A stretch of 45,623 nt of DNA from Tetrahymena elliotti 4EA (taxonomy: Eukaryota; Ciliophora; Oligohymenophorea; Hymenostomatida; Tetrahymenidae). A program made the translations under genes and the position numbers. Positions 24,739 to 37,800 of this stretch are shown one piece after another. Numbering within the stretch: position 1 is the stretch's first letter; each line of letters opens with the position of its first letter. The stretch spans positions 777,647-823,269 of the forward strand of contig JH720309.1 of assembly GCA_000231825.2 (NCBI GenBank), in the 5' to 3' direction. The notes under the pieces are model-generated. The model worked only from the letters and a program-made list of their open reading frames with translations, had not been told where the DNA came from and ran no database searches.

Positions 24739-25704
24739 ATGAATCAATCAGATAATCAAGAACTAATCATTATGAGAAATGTGCTTTTCTTAGCTAAGTC
24801 AAGCAAAAAAGCTAATGAGAGCTAAAGGAATCTCTTAAATAAGTGGTTTTAAGACTCTGTTAAAGGCTACATTTTAGAGACTATTGCATCACCACTAGTT
24901 ATTGAACATCTTAAATGCTCCTCTTCCGCTGAAGTAAAGTTACTCATCTACTAATAAGCAGAATAAGATAGACCTAAGTATATGGCAATAATTGAATAAT
25001 ATTTTATTCAAATAGAGAAATGCAATAAATAGGATATATTTGTATAAAAACTCAAGCAAATTCTCTTAAATCCAATTGATATTACTTAAGGAAATGCAGG
25101 TAATTTTAACTATAATACTTAGAAGAAGATTAGAAAGTAATTTGTTTGCTATCTCATTTTAAAGTATTTTGAGGTTTATAACAAATAATAAATGCCCTCA
25201 TTTTATGAATTGTGGAACTTTTGTTTCCCACAAGCAATTTAAAAGAAAAAAAAACTCTCCAAGTTTGACAGGAAAGTAGAAAGTAAAGACTCAGATTCAA
25301 ATAAAAAGAAATAATAAAAAGAGCCTAAAATTGTCTAATAAACTATTCCTTCTTGCGATTCTCCTTCATCTTTCTTGAATACATAAGACACATCAAATTA
25401 AGTTGATTATAGCTAGATCAGCTCATAGTTATAGGATAACTATTACTAGCCTCATTTAGAATAAAATAATTATTTCGGATATAAAGATGCCTCTTATATC
25501 AATTACAATCAAGTAGGATTTAATAATAATGCGCTTAAAGAATAACTATTAGAACAAGATACCATAGATGATTTCTTTATTTTTAATAATGTTTAAACCT
25601 TTGATTAATAATATGATCCATTCACAAGATAATAATAAGATTAATATAAAGGAACTTTAGTATGTCTAGGATATTATGATTATCCGAACTAATAATACGA
25701 TTGA
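24739..25704 (+). CDS. Unidentified protein with Gln/Asn-rich tail, single exon
   Basis: 321 residues, ATG at 24739, TGA at 25702-25704, no intron. Residues about 1-165 are a mixed helical region with regular hydrophobics, Cys and Trp (segments NLLNKWFQDSVKGYILETI, AEVKLLIYQQAEQDRPKYM, CYLILKYFEVYNKQQMP and FYELWNFCFP). Residues about 165-190 are Lys-rich, possibly a nuclear localisation signal (KKKKLSK, DSNKKKQQK). The rest is Gln/Asn/Tyr/Ser-rich and probably disordered, with most Gln as TAA/TAG. No known domain was recognised, and no signal peptide or membrane segment is seen. The composition difference from neighbouring DNA and the length make a real gene likely. It might belong to a ciliate-specific family. 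Confidence 0.75.
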
Positions 25705-26638
25705 TACTTCAAAAAATCTTAATAATATTCATTCATAAATTTCAAAACAAAAAAATTTAATTAAATTAACACCAATTAGATATAAATAAACAATAATAAT
25801 AAAATAACTTTAACACCAATACTAAAAATAGCATTTCTTTTTAAAAATTTCTCTAAGATATTAATAAATATTTTATATTTAAAATCTCAACAAAAAATAT
25901 TTAAAAATTTTATATCAACTTTACACTTCCAAAAGTGTATTTTGTAATCGTATCCTTATTTGTATAAAAAAATTAATAACTTCAAGATGAAAACATCTCC
26001 TATTTTAAAATATTACAATGCATTATTTTTGTTATTAAATATATCGTAATTTATAAAAATGTATAGAAATCAAAACAATTTTAAAATAATAAAGTTTAAA
26101 AATTAAAAATAAAAAATAGTTAAAAATCTTGGTCGAAAACCAAGGGCAGAGTGTGGAGTTAATATGGTATATAATAATTAGAATTCTCTATCCTTAAAAT
26201 ATCAATACCTATATCTTGATTAATTTTTTACTGTTTCTTTGAATTAATGTTGAAATGTATTTAAAATTCCCCATTTCCAATGTTTTGAAATTACCTCTAA
26301 AACTCGGATTGCAAAAAAAAAATAAATAATAATCTTTTATTTTTCTTTAAAATTAATTTTTTTAATGTAAATTTTATATTAATAAGTTTTTTTGGTTTTT
26401 ATTTATCTTTATTATTTTAAAAGTAAATGTATACCATCCTTTTATAATAAATGAAATAGAAGATCACTTTGAGAATTCAAATCAAAAAAAATCAAATATT
26501 TTGAACTTTAGAAATATTATTAAACATAAGGTTATTATTTTTTGATAAGTCAATTATATTTTCTTTCTTTCTTTATTATTTGATTCTTCTTAATTTATTA
26601 AAATAAAGATAAAAAATCATTAGAAAATATTAATTAAA
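25705..26638. other. Intergenic, with one perfect short hairpin
   Basis: AT-rich flank between the Gln-rich gene and the LRR pseudogene. It contains a perfect hairpin at 26128-26144 (CTTGGT, loop CGAAA, ACCAAG). The final 120 bases resemble the 5' flanks of the two intact LRR genes downstream (shared TTTTTGATAAGTCAATTATA). Confidence 0.5.
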
Positions 26639-29170
26639 ATGTAGAAGTAAATAGTATTTAAAGCATCTAAATCTGTAGAAGATGTGAGTTAAGAACTAGA
26701 AGCTAATTCATAAAATTCATCAATTTACATCAAAATAAAGCTTGTAAAGAAAAAGAGAAAGAGTTTATTGATTTATTTGAGAATCATTTGAAAAATAAGC
26801 AAGATTATGTAGACGTTTCTATTCATATTTCTAAATTTGTGTTAATTAGTAACCAATGATATGAAAAGATAGCTTAGTCCTTAAAATAACTCACAAAAAT
26901 TTAAATACTAAGTTTAAATTTTGAAAGTAATTGCTAAATTGGACCTGAAATAATTATGAATTTTTCTGATTCTATTAAAAATCTCAATCTACTATAAAAG
27001 TTAAGCATAATAATAAATGGATACAATTATATCTTCAACTAGGGTTTAGAAAGCATATCAATTTGCCTTCGATTGCTGCCAAATCTTAAGAGGTTAGCAA
27101 TCTAAAAAAAACATAAAAATAGATATGATTAATAAGCAATCATTCATTTTTGTGAAAACCTTAATTTATTCTCATAGTTAACTTTTTTAGAATTATAATT
27201 AGATGGGACAGTAATTTATCAAGATGGAATAAAAGCATTAGCCCTTGCTTTGAAAAACCTTCAAAATTTATAAAATTTAAATTTATAGATTAATACAGAC
27301 CAATAGTTATTTGATGGAGTATCAGATCTAGCTTTAGCTTTAGAATAATTAACTAACCTAAAAGATTTGAAATTTGTTGACGTTTAGCTTAATAAAATCA
27401 AACCAACATTTTAAATAGATCTAACTAATATTTTGAGATAGCTTAAGTAATTAGAAAGCTTACAATTTGAAGGAGTACCTTATTTTATAGATGGATAATC
27501 ACTTGAGAGTTTTCTGATAAATTTAATAATATCCCCTTATTGAAAAAACTAGTTTTTAAATTAGAAAACTTAAAGATTGACAGTCAATAGGTAGTTTAAT
27601 CTTTATTTAATCCCCTTAAAATTTTTTAGAATTTAGAAGATTTATAGCTGATGTTATAAAGCGATTTTATTAGTGAAGTGGAGTATTTGACTGACTTAGC
27701 TTAAGTAATAAAAGGGATGAAAAATCCCTTAAATTTGAATATTAATATTAATAATAATCAAGAAATAGTTTTTATAGGTATTGTGTTGGTGACGCTTTGG
27801 GAGAGCTTAAATAATTAAAATCTTTAAGTTTAATTATCAGTAAGAATAGTTAAATTTCTTAACAAAGTTGTTAGGTAATAGCAAAAGGGATAAAAAAATG
27901 AATAAACTTAACCAAATTAGAAATAAATATCCATTAAAAAAATCTAATCAGTTAAAATACAATTTTTTCACTTAGATAATCTTTATACTACCTTATGAAA
28001 TTAAGAGAATTAAGGTATGATTTATCAGAAAGAATATTAAATTTAGAGATTCTAAGTTTTACTGAGGGATTTAGAGGTCTGGGTAATCTTTAGAAGCTTA
28101 CTCTTTGTTTGTTATTGTCTGGCTTGCATAAAGAGAATAAAAAATAGTTTTTTGAAAGTTTTAAATATTTAACAAATATTTAGAAATTAGAAATATGTGC
28201 TCCTTAGCATTATTTAAAAGATAGAACTAATAATATAAATCTCTCAGATCTATCATTACTGTTTTAATATCTTTAGAATTTAATAGACCTCAAAATACAT
28301 TTGGGGTTAGAGGAATAGCAAACTTAAAACTACAATAATGATTTTGAAAAAGCTCTTAGTTCTCTTACTAGCGTGATCAATTTAAATTTAGATATAAATG
28401 TTGATGAATAGTGTTGTCTATTTTTATTAAAAGGAGTTCAAAATCTTAATTAAATTGAAACTTTCAAACTTGGCTTTAGAGGAGATATGAATTTAAACTC
28501 CTCAAAATTATTTCTTGAAGCTTTCAAAAACAAAATAAATTTAAAAAAACTATGTTTAAACTTACACATAGGGACTCTCAATAATATAGGAGAATGCTTT
28601 TAAAAAATTTAAAGAAATTTAAATTATTTTTAGACACATTTAGTGACAATTAAATACATCATATTTGTATTGGCTCATTTGGAAATGGTTTAGGCTATCT
28701 TTAAAACTTAATTGATATTAAACTTATTTTTTATATTGCTAATTTTCGAATTCAAATTACTAATCTATTTTGAAAGGTATTAAATAGTTAAAGAATTTAG
28801 AAAGCTTAGAGGTTTAGTTATATTAAGAAATTAATTAGGGAGCTCTTGATATCTTAGATGAAATAAATTTTCCTGATCATCTTTAGAGTTTCAATTTTCA
28901 AAATTTTATTTACTGTCGTTTACCAATTTTCAAATCCAGATTAGAACATAATGATTAACTTAAAACAAAAAATTAGATTTAAACAGAAGAATAAAAGTTC
29001 AGTGGCTTGTCTTCACTTTCTATTTATATTTAATAAAATTATGATAATGATTACAAGAAATTAGATAATTTTTTGTAAAATATTTAAACTTTCTAAAATA
29101 TTAATGTTACTGTTTTTATGTCACACAATTTAGTAAAGTATTTTTAATTTATTTAATTTAAAAATAATTT
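26639..29170 (+). pseudogene. Intronless LRR gene, frameshifted and 3'-deleted copy
   Basis: Paralogue of the genes at 30511 and 41078, alignable from the ATG (26639) onward. Compared with them, one A is missing near 26747 (frameshift) and TGA replaces a Gly codon at 26857-26859. One T is missing near 27510, and about four bases are missing near 27785. At about 29100 the sequence jumps directly from coding sequence equivalent to 43550 to 3'-flank sequence equivalent to 45085 (shared TTTTTATGTCACA), so about 1.5 kb encoding the C-terminal third is deleted. LRR signatures such as NLSL/LKNLQNL-type segments remain legible between breaks. No full product is possible. Its 5' flank is still similar to that of the intact copies. 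Confidence 0.85.
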
Positions 29171-29350
29171 TAATTTAGTCTACCCTCTAAATAATTAGAA
29201 TTAAATGTTTAATTTAAATACATAAGTTACTTAGAGTCAATTAAAAAAGAGCAAAGATTATTTATTTTTTTTGTAGCAATATTTCTCATTGTGTTAAATA
29301 TGGTCAAATCCCATTTAAAATTATAGTGGTTGGCATACCACTTTTTTTCA

Positions 29351-29618
29351 GTCAACCTTACCTATTCTGAAATATGATTCCAAATTATCATATTATCCAT
29401 ATTTTTACAAAATACCTAAATATATATTTATCAATGTATTTATTTAATATTTAAAACCATTTAAATTATAAAATTAAATTCTTGTACCAAAGTTCTTACA
29501 TAGCCATGTTAAAAAACCTAGTTATTAAAGATTTTTACAAAAATATGTAGATCTATATACGTTGTAAAAATATGGATAAATAATATGGTAATTTGGAATA
29601 GTTTAAGTAAGGTCGACC
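29351..29618. mobile_element. Fold-back / MITE-like element with ~58-bp terminal inverted repeats
   Basis: The left arm (29351-29410) and right arm (29562-29618) are inverted copies. Both begin GTC(A/G)ACCTTAC at the outside, share TTCCAAATTA and CATATTA in the middle, and end with an identical 15-base TCCATATTTTTACAA on the inside. Small gaps (9 and 3 bases) separate the matching blocks. About 150 bp of AT-rich spacer without coding capacity lies between. Size and structure fit a nonautonomous inverted-repeat transposon. I could not define a target-site duplication. Confidence 0.65.
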
Positions 29619-30329
29619 TTTTCTTCTATTATTATTTTTTGTAAATAATTAACAAATTTGATTTTTAATTTTTCTAAAGATATTATAGTAGTAAGTAAAA
29701 AAAGAACGTAAAAATTGTTTGTTCGCGAATTTTTCTACTAATAAAAAATAGGGAAGAAAGCTTTTTTTATTTTTATTAATCAAAAATAAATAGTGGGATA
29801 TTAATTTGAGGGTGCATAATTAGTAGATTGTTCATTTCAATTAACAAGGTTAGAATGAATCACCATTAAGAAGAACTTAAATATTGGAGGTATTGTTTAA
29901 CAAAAGCAGATAAAAAAATGAGGAGGTTGTTATTGAATGTTCTTGAGCTGATTGGTTGTGTGAAAAGTACCACTTTTTTTTATTCTGTATTAGTTTTTTG
30001 ATTATAATAATTATTTTGTAAAGCTTTTTCCTCGATTTTAAACGATTTTTATAAAAAGTTTTTTAAAAATTTCCCCATTAAAAAACAATTTTTAATTGAA
30101 ATTAAATCAATTTTTTTTTTTGAATTAATTATTTTTTGTTATTGATTTAGATACTAAAATAAATGATGCTACTTTTTAATTAATAAAAAAGTTAATTTGA
30201 TTGTAATGTCTAATTTTTTATTTTTATTTTTTGAAATACTTGGTTTTTATATTAAATATCTTTATTAAAATATGAATAAATGAAAATAATACTTAATTTA
30301 TAACTTAAATAAAAGATCTCTTTAAGAGT

Positions 30330-30510
30330 TCTGATAAAAAAAGATTCAATATCTATCTATCAGGAATTCAAATACTTTCTAGCTTTGCATATTTTTTTAA
30401 ACATCAGATTATTATTTTTTGATAAGTCAATTATATTTTCTTTCTTTATTATTTAATTCTTCTTAATCTATTAAGAAAAGCATAAAAAATCAATATAAAA
30501 TACAAATAAA
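30330..30510 (+). promoter_or_regulatory. 5' flank conserved among the three intronless LRR copies
   Basis: The sequence upstream of the ATG at 30511 (ATCTATCAGGAATTCAAATA, then TTTTTGATAAGTCAATTATA and TTTCTTTATTATTTAATTC) recurs before 41078 (CTATCAGGAATACAAATACT) and partly before 26639. Conservation outside the coding region may be retained promoter and 5' UTR, or simply the age of the duplication. The ATG is preceded by AAATAAA, usual for ciliate starts. Confidence 0.45.
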
Positions 30511-33500
30511 ATGAAAAAGCAAATAGTTTTTAAAACATCTAAATCAGTCTAAACTGTGAGTTAAGAACTCGAATTTAATTCATAAAATTCTTCAATTTAT
30601 ATCAAAATAAAGGTTGGAAAAGAAAAATAGAAAGAGTTTATTAACTTATTAGTAGATCATCTAAAAAATAAACAAGATTATGTAGATATTTCTATTCATA
30701 TTTCTAATTTTGTGTTAATTAGTAATCAAAGATATGAAAAGATAGCTTAATCCTTCAAATAACTAACAAAAGCTTAAACACTTAGTTTAAAATTTGAACA
30801 TAATTGCTAAATTGGACCTGAAATCATTATGTATTTTACTGATTGCATAAAAAATCTCAACTAGTTATAAAGTTTAAGCATAATAATTAGTGGATATAAT
30901 TATATCCTAAATCATGGTTTAGAAAGTATTTCAAGCAGTCTTCAATTTTTGCCAAATCTTGAGAGGCTTACAGTCTAAATTTTGCATCAAAATAGATATG
31001 ATTAAAAAGGAATCCTTCATTTTTGTGAAAACCTTAAATTACTCTCATTTTTAACTTTTTTAGAACTTTAATTAGATGGAGCTGAAATTTATCAAGATGG
31101 AATAAAAGCATTATCTACCACTTTAAAAAATCTTTAAAATTTATAAAATTTAAATTTATAGATTAATATAGGTCAATAGGTAGTTGATGGAGTATCAGAT
31201 TTAGCTTTAGCTTTAGAATAATTAACTAATTTAAAAGATTTGAAACTTGTTGTCATTTAGCTTAATAAAAGTAAACTAACATTTTAAATAGAATTAACTA
31301 ATATTTTGAGATAACTTAAGTAATTAGAAAGCCTACATATTGAAGGAATAGCTTCTTTTGTAGATGGATAATCTCTTGAGAGTTTTTCTGATAAATTTAA
31401 CAATATCCCTTTATTGAAAAAGATAATTTTTAAATTAGATAATTTAAAGATGGATAGCCTATAATTAGTTTAAGCCCTATTTAATACCCTTAAAATTTTT
31501 TAGAATTTAGAAGATTTATAGTTGACATTATACAATAATTTTATTAGTGATTTGACTAACTTAGCTTAAGCAATAAAAGGAATGAAAAATCTCATAAATT
31601 TGAATATTGATATTAATATTTCTCAAGAAATAGTTTTTAAAGGTATTGAATATGTTGGTGAAGCTTTGGGAGAGCTTAAATAATTAAAATCTTTAAGTGT
31701 AACTTTCAGTAAAAATAGTTAAATTTCTTAAGAAGGTAGTTAGGCAATAGCAGAAGGGATAAAAAAATTAACAAACTTAATCAAATTAGAAATAAATATT
31801 TACTAATAAAATCTAATCAGTTAAAATACAATTTTTTCATTTGGACAATCTTTATCCTACCTTAGGAACTTAAGAGAATTAAAATATGATTTATCAGGAA
31901 GAATAACAAGTTTTGGAATACTAGGTTTTACAGAGGGATTTAAAAGTTTGTGTCATCTTCAAAAGCTTACTCTTTGTTTACAATTTTTTCACTTTGATTA
32001 AGAGAATAAAAAATAATTTTTTGAAAGTTTTAAATATTTAACAAATGTTTAAAAGTTAGAAATATGTCATCCTTCCTATTGTTTAAAAAATTAAATCAAT
32101 AAAATAAATCTCTCAGATCTATCACTCGTGTTTTCACATCTTTAGAATTAGAATTTAACTGATCTCAAAATAAATTTAAGAATATAGAAATAGAATATTT
32201 AAAACTACATTGATTTTGGGAAAACTCTTAATACTCTCAACAAAGTGATAAATTTAGATTTAAATATTGATGAAAAGCCATTTGATCAATTGTTTTGTAC
32301 ATTTTTGTTAATAGGAGTTAGAAATCTTAATTAAATTGAAACTTTAAGACTCAACTTTGGAAGTATTATGAATTTAACTTCATCAAAATTATTTCTTTAA
32401 GCTTTCAAAAAAAAAAAAAATTTAAAGAACCTTTGTTTAAAATTGTAAATTTCTGAGATAGATATTCTTAATAATTTAGGTGAAAGCTTTTCTAACCTAT
32501 CAAGTTTATAGAAAATTGAGTTATTTGTAAGCTCATTTACTGTGAATAAAAGTGATAGTTGTATTGATTAATTTGGAAATGGTTTAGGTTATCTTAAAAA
32601 CTTACATGATATGAATCTCATTCTTTTAATTTCACCTCTGACAAAATAAAATTACTAATCTATACTTTAGGGTATTAAATAATTAAAGAATTTAGAAAAT
32701 GTGTATGCAAAAATATAGGAATATAGCCAGTAAACTTTAGATATTTTATATGCCGTAACTTCTTTAAAAAATCTATAAAGTTGCAATTTTCTTTATTCTT
32801 CAGATAACAAGAGTTTGTATTTGCAGAATTAGGCTTTATAAATTAGGGAAGAACAAAAATTAAATAATAATGATTTACTTGAAATAAAACATTAAATAGA
32901 ATCAGAAGAATAAAATTTTAGTTGCCTATCATCACTTTCTATTAAAGTCGGATAAGATGAGGATAATGATAACAGAAAATTTGATTATTTTTTGTCAAAT
33001 ATTTAAACTTTTAAAAATATTAATCAACTTTTATTAGATTTTCATAGTATTAGTTTTTATAGCTTAGATTAGTTTATCTTGCTAAACAACTCATTAAAAA
33101 ATCTCCAAAAATTAAATAATCTCACGTTAAAATTTGGATTTAATAAAGGATTTGGAACTGAATCAGCTAAATTGCTCGGAAATCTTTTTAAAAGTTTATC
33201 TTATCTTGAAAATCTCACACTAGAAATAGGAGATTTTAATCAAATTAAAGAAGAAGGAGCTCATTGCATAGCTGAAGGTTTGAGATACATGAATAATTTA
33301 AGATAATTGAAATTAAATATTCAATATTGCAACATTTAAAAGCAAGGTGCCATATAGATTGGAAATAGCTTATCATAGTTAACTCAGCTAAGACTACTTT
33401 TTCTTGAAATTGGACAGAATCAAATTGGATAAGAAGGAGCTATATCTATAGGTAGAGCCTTAAAAAATCTTATTCATCTTTCTGAACTAAAAATTGAAAT

Positions 33501-34506
33501 AGGAGATTCTAATCTAATCCAATAAAAAGGAGCTGATGAAATTGGATTAGGTATATAAAATTTAGTGAATTTACTTAGTTTAAATTTTACTATTATGAAA
33601 TACAATCATATTCAATCAAGTGGTATATCTAGCATATGCAAAGCAATTAATTAAATGAAAGAATTAAATGATTTGAATTTAAAATTTGGGGATAATCAAA
33701 TTGAATCTGATAGCATTAGAGAATTATCAAATACAATTCAGCTTCAAAAATACTTAACATCATTTAGCATCCAAGTTCATTTGAGTAAGATAAGTTAAAC
33801 TTATTTTTTTGAAGCAGCTCATTTGTTAAGTTTAGTAGATAATTCAAAAATATAACTTATATTTGAAGAAGATAAAAATTAAATTAATATTAAAATTTCA
33901 TCTTCAATATACTTTTTGTCTAATAAAAAAATTCACATGTAAATATCGAATTAAGAAAACATATCTGATCAAACTTTTTTAATTATTGAATCATTAAATT
34001 TGTTAAATAAAATTAATATTTTAGAGATTTATTTAAAAGGATTCTATTCCATCTTAGATACAGGTTCTAAATTAGCAAATTCTCTTTAGAAACTGAAGTT
34101 TATAGAAAATTTAAAAATTGTTTTTAATCATCATCAATTAAGCGTTAGCGGTATTAATGAAGTAGGAGAGGCTATTTCAAAATTAACTAATTTAAGGCAT
34201 TTGGATTTGAATTTTCCAAATTCAAGTAACATTTATCATTTAACAATATGGTAATTAGGGAAAAATATAAGCTAGCTTAAAAATCTTGAATCTATTAAAT
34301 TTTTGATTGTAGGTTAATATGATTTGAAATTTAGTGACATATTAGATTTTATTAGAAATTTTGTAGTTTTATAGTAATTGAGACTAGTTTAAATTAAACA
34401 AAATCTCAACATAAATAAAGCATAAAAATATCTGATTTTAAATTCTTTGGTTAGAAAAATTAAAAGACTAGTTGTTTTTGAATTTTTAAACAAGATTTAT
34501 TATTGA
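30511..34506 (+). CDS. Large intronless leucine-rich-repeat protein
   Basis: One continuous frame of 1,331 residues from ATG 30511 to TGA 34504-34506, with many TAA/TAG codons read as Gln. LRRs run through almost the whole length. The most regular are at residues about 860-1040, with period about 30: NLTLEIGDFNQIKEEGA; LFLEIGQNQIGQEGAISIG; LKIEIGDSNLIQQKGADEIG. These resemble ribonuclease-inhibitor/NLR-type repeats (L..L.L....N.I...GA..I...L..L). There is no signal peptide, transmembrane helix, kinase, NACHT or F-box motif, so a cytosolic scaffold or recognition role is an inference from fold only. It is a tandem paralogue of the gene at 41078 (same start region, nearly same length) and of the pseudogene at 26639. 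Glutamine appears at many LRR surface positions. The frame is fully open, so the gene is probably functional. Confidence 0.85.
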
Positions 34507-34860
34507 AAATATTGTATTATTTACATATTAATTTTATATGTGTTGTTAATATTTTTTAAACCACACAAATTAAATCTTACATTTCTTAATAGTTTTATTT
34601 GATAATCATTTTTAATTTACTTAATCCATCCCTAAACAATTATAATTAAAATTTTAATTCATAAATTTTTTACTAAAAAAATTAGAAATCTCAATAATTG
34701 GAAATATTTTTCAATTTGCGACTTGCAAATAAAAGAGGTTTTACGGTATATCCATATATTATTAATAACTAAAATATATGATTAAGATAAATAATCAAGT
34801 TTTAATATTAAGATAATAATTTAATTCCTTTTAATCATATTTGGTAATAATGTCTCCTTT
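34507..34860. other. Short region between convergent LRR genes
   Basis: This separates the TGA of the plus-strand intronless LRR gene from the TGA of the minus-strand exon-repeat LRR gene. It resembles the 3' flanks of the other two intronless copies. No gene seen. Confidence 0.5.
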
Positions 34861-37800
34861 TCATTCAATGTCGTCACTATTCCAATATTTTAATGATGAT
34901 TTAACTAATCTTTTTGCTTTCATCAATTTTGATTTTAATCCTTAAAATTCTGTTTCTGAGATTAAATTTGATCTTTTAAAAATTTAAAAAATAAATATTG
35001 GAAAAAAAATTAAGTTTGAGAAAAACATAAAAATTTGAATTGAATCTAAAAAAAAAATAATAAAAATGAATGACCAAAACAAATATCAAGTTAATTTGCC
35101 TAAATTAGTCAGTTAGTAATTCATAAATTATTCATTCATATGCAAAATTAATATTGAAACACTATTTTTACTAGAGGTAAAGAATCAAAGTTTTGAGATT
35201 AGAGCATTTTGCTAACTCTGTTCCTAATCCTTATGAATCGTCTCCACCAATTTTATTCTGCCTTTCAAAAAATAATAAATGGAAATATTTAATAAAAAAA
35301 TTTTTCAAAGAAAGGAATGTGTAAAACATCTAAATAAGAATTAAATCAAAAAGAACAAATAAAAATGAATGAATTAGCTTAACAAATTTTAAGTAAACCA
35401 ACTTAAATTAGTCAATCATTAGTTACTTGTAAATTAAAGTCTTTATTCAATCTTTTATAGATGTAGAGTTAATATTGAAATGCTATTTTTACTTGAGGTA
35501 TAGATTCAAAGTTTAGAGATTAAGGCATCTTGCTAAGCCAGATGCTAATCCTTATGAACCCTTATTATCAATTTTATTCTACCTTTTGAAAAATTAGAAA
35601 TATTGATATTCAATGAAGAAACAAAAAATGAGAAAACCAAAAATATCAGAATTACAACCTTATAAGAACAAGTAAAAATAAATGAATGAGCCAAACAAAT
35701 TTTAAGTAAGCCAATATAAATTAGTCAATAATTAGTGGTTCATGAATTAGAGTCTTTATTGATTCATTTAAAAATGCATAATTAATATTAAAACTCTATT
35801 TTTACCCTAGGTCAAGAGTCAAAGTTTAGAGATTAGAACATTTTGCTAAGCTAGATCCTAAATTTTATGAGCCCTTTTCACCAATCTTATTCTCACTTAA
35901 AAAAATTTACATATTTATTTTTCAAAGAATAAAAAATGATTTATTCGAAGTAAATCTGAAAAGAATAAGTAAAAATGAATGAATGAGCTTAACAGATGTA
36001 CACCAACTTAAATTTCACTCTTAAGTCATTCATAAATTGAAGTCTTTATTCATTCATTTAAAAATGAATAATTAATATCGAAATGTTATTTTTACCTAAA
36101 GTCAAGAGTCAGAGTTTAGATATTAGAGCATTTTACTAAGCCATTTCCTAATACTTATGAGCCTTTTTCACCAATCTTATTCTGCCTTTTAAAAAAGTAT
36201 AAATACAAATATTTAATGAAATATTTCAAAGAAGGATAAAACATAAAAACGTTTAAAAAATCTCAAAAAAACAAGTAAAAATGAACAAAGGAGCCAAATA
36301 AATTTCATGTAAATCAGCTTAAATAATCATCAGTTTATGATAAATTTAGTCTGTATTCATTTATTCAAAAATGAATAATTAATATCTAAGCACTATTTTT
36401 ACCCAATTCCAAGAGTCAAAGTTTAAAGATTAGAGCATTTTGCTAATCCAGATCCCAGTCCATAAGAGCCCTTTTCACCTATCTCATTCTCACTTTAAAA
36501 AAGTAATAGATATAAATATTAAATGAAGGAATATTTTCAAGAATGAGAAAAACAAAAGAATTAGAATTAAATATCTGAAAAGAACAAATCAAAATAAATG
36601 AATGAGTCAAATAAATTTTAAGGATACCAACTTAAATTACTTATTCACCAGTAACTCCTAAATTATATTCTATTCATTAATTTAAAAATACATAATTAAT
36701 AGATTGTTTTTACTAGAGTTAAAGAGTTAAAGTCTAGAGATTAAAGCATTTTGCTATGCCTTCTCCTAATATTTATGAGCCTTTTTCACCAATCTTATTC
36801 CGCCTTTTAAAAAATTACAAATATAAATACTTTATGAAGAATAAGAAAAATATAAAAATCTAAAGAAAATCTAAAAATAAATGAATGAGGCTAACAAATT
36901 TCAAGGAAACCAGCTTAATCATTATTCATTTATAATTTAGAGTCTTTATCTGTTCTTTTGAAAATACCTAATTAATATAGAAACTCTATTTTTACCCTAG
37001 GTCAAGAATCAAAGTTTAGAGATTAGAGCATTTTATTAAGCTAGATACTAATCCTGATAAGCTCTTTTCACCAATGTCATTCTCACTTTTAAAAATTATA
37101 AATATTTCATGGAGAAAATAATTCAAAACATACAGAATGAAGAATGAGAAAAACAAAAATATTAGAATTAAATCTGAAAAGAATGACGAAAAACGAATGA
37201 ATGAGCCAAATAAATTTCAAGTAATTCAACTTAAATTTAATCAGTTATTAACTGCTCATAGATTAAAATCTTTATTCGTTTATTTAAAAATGTATAATTA
37301 ATCTTGTGATTTTATTTTACCTGAGGTTAAAAGTCAAAGTTTAGAGATTAGAGCATTTTGCTAAGTCAGCTCCTAATCCTTATAAGCCCTTATCACCAAT
37401 CTTATTTTACCTTTTAAAAATAATAAATATTCAATGAAGAAGTATTTTAAAAAATACAGAATAAGCAAAATAGATTATTAAAAATTAAATTGAAAAGAAT
37501 AAATAAGAATAAATTAATGAGAAAAACAAATTTCAAGTAAACCAACTTTAAATGAATCAGTTGTTAGTCCATAATAAATAAGTTCATTCATTTATAAATG
37601 CATAATTAATATAGAAAATTTATTATTACTAGAGTTCAATAGTTAACGCTTAGAGATTAGAGTATTTAGCTAAGTAAGATCCTAGTCCTTAAGAGCCCTT
37701 TACACCAACCTTATTCTCACTTTTAAAAAATTATAAATAGAAATATTTAATGAACAAATATTTTAAAAAATGAGAAAAACATAAAAATTAGAATTGAATC

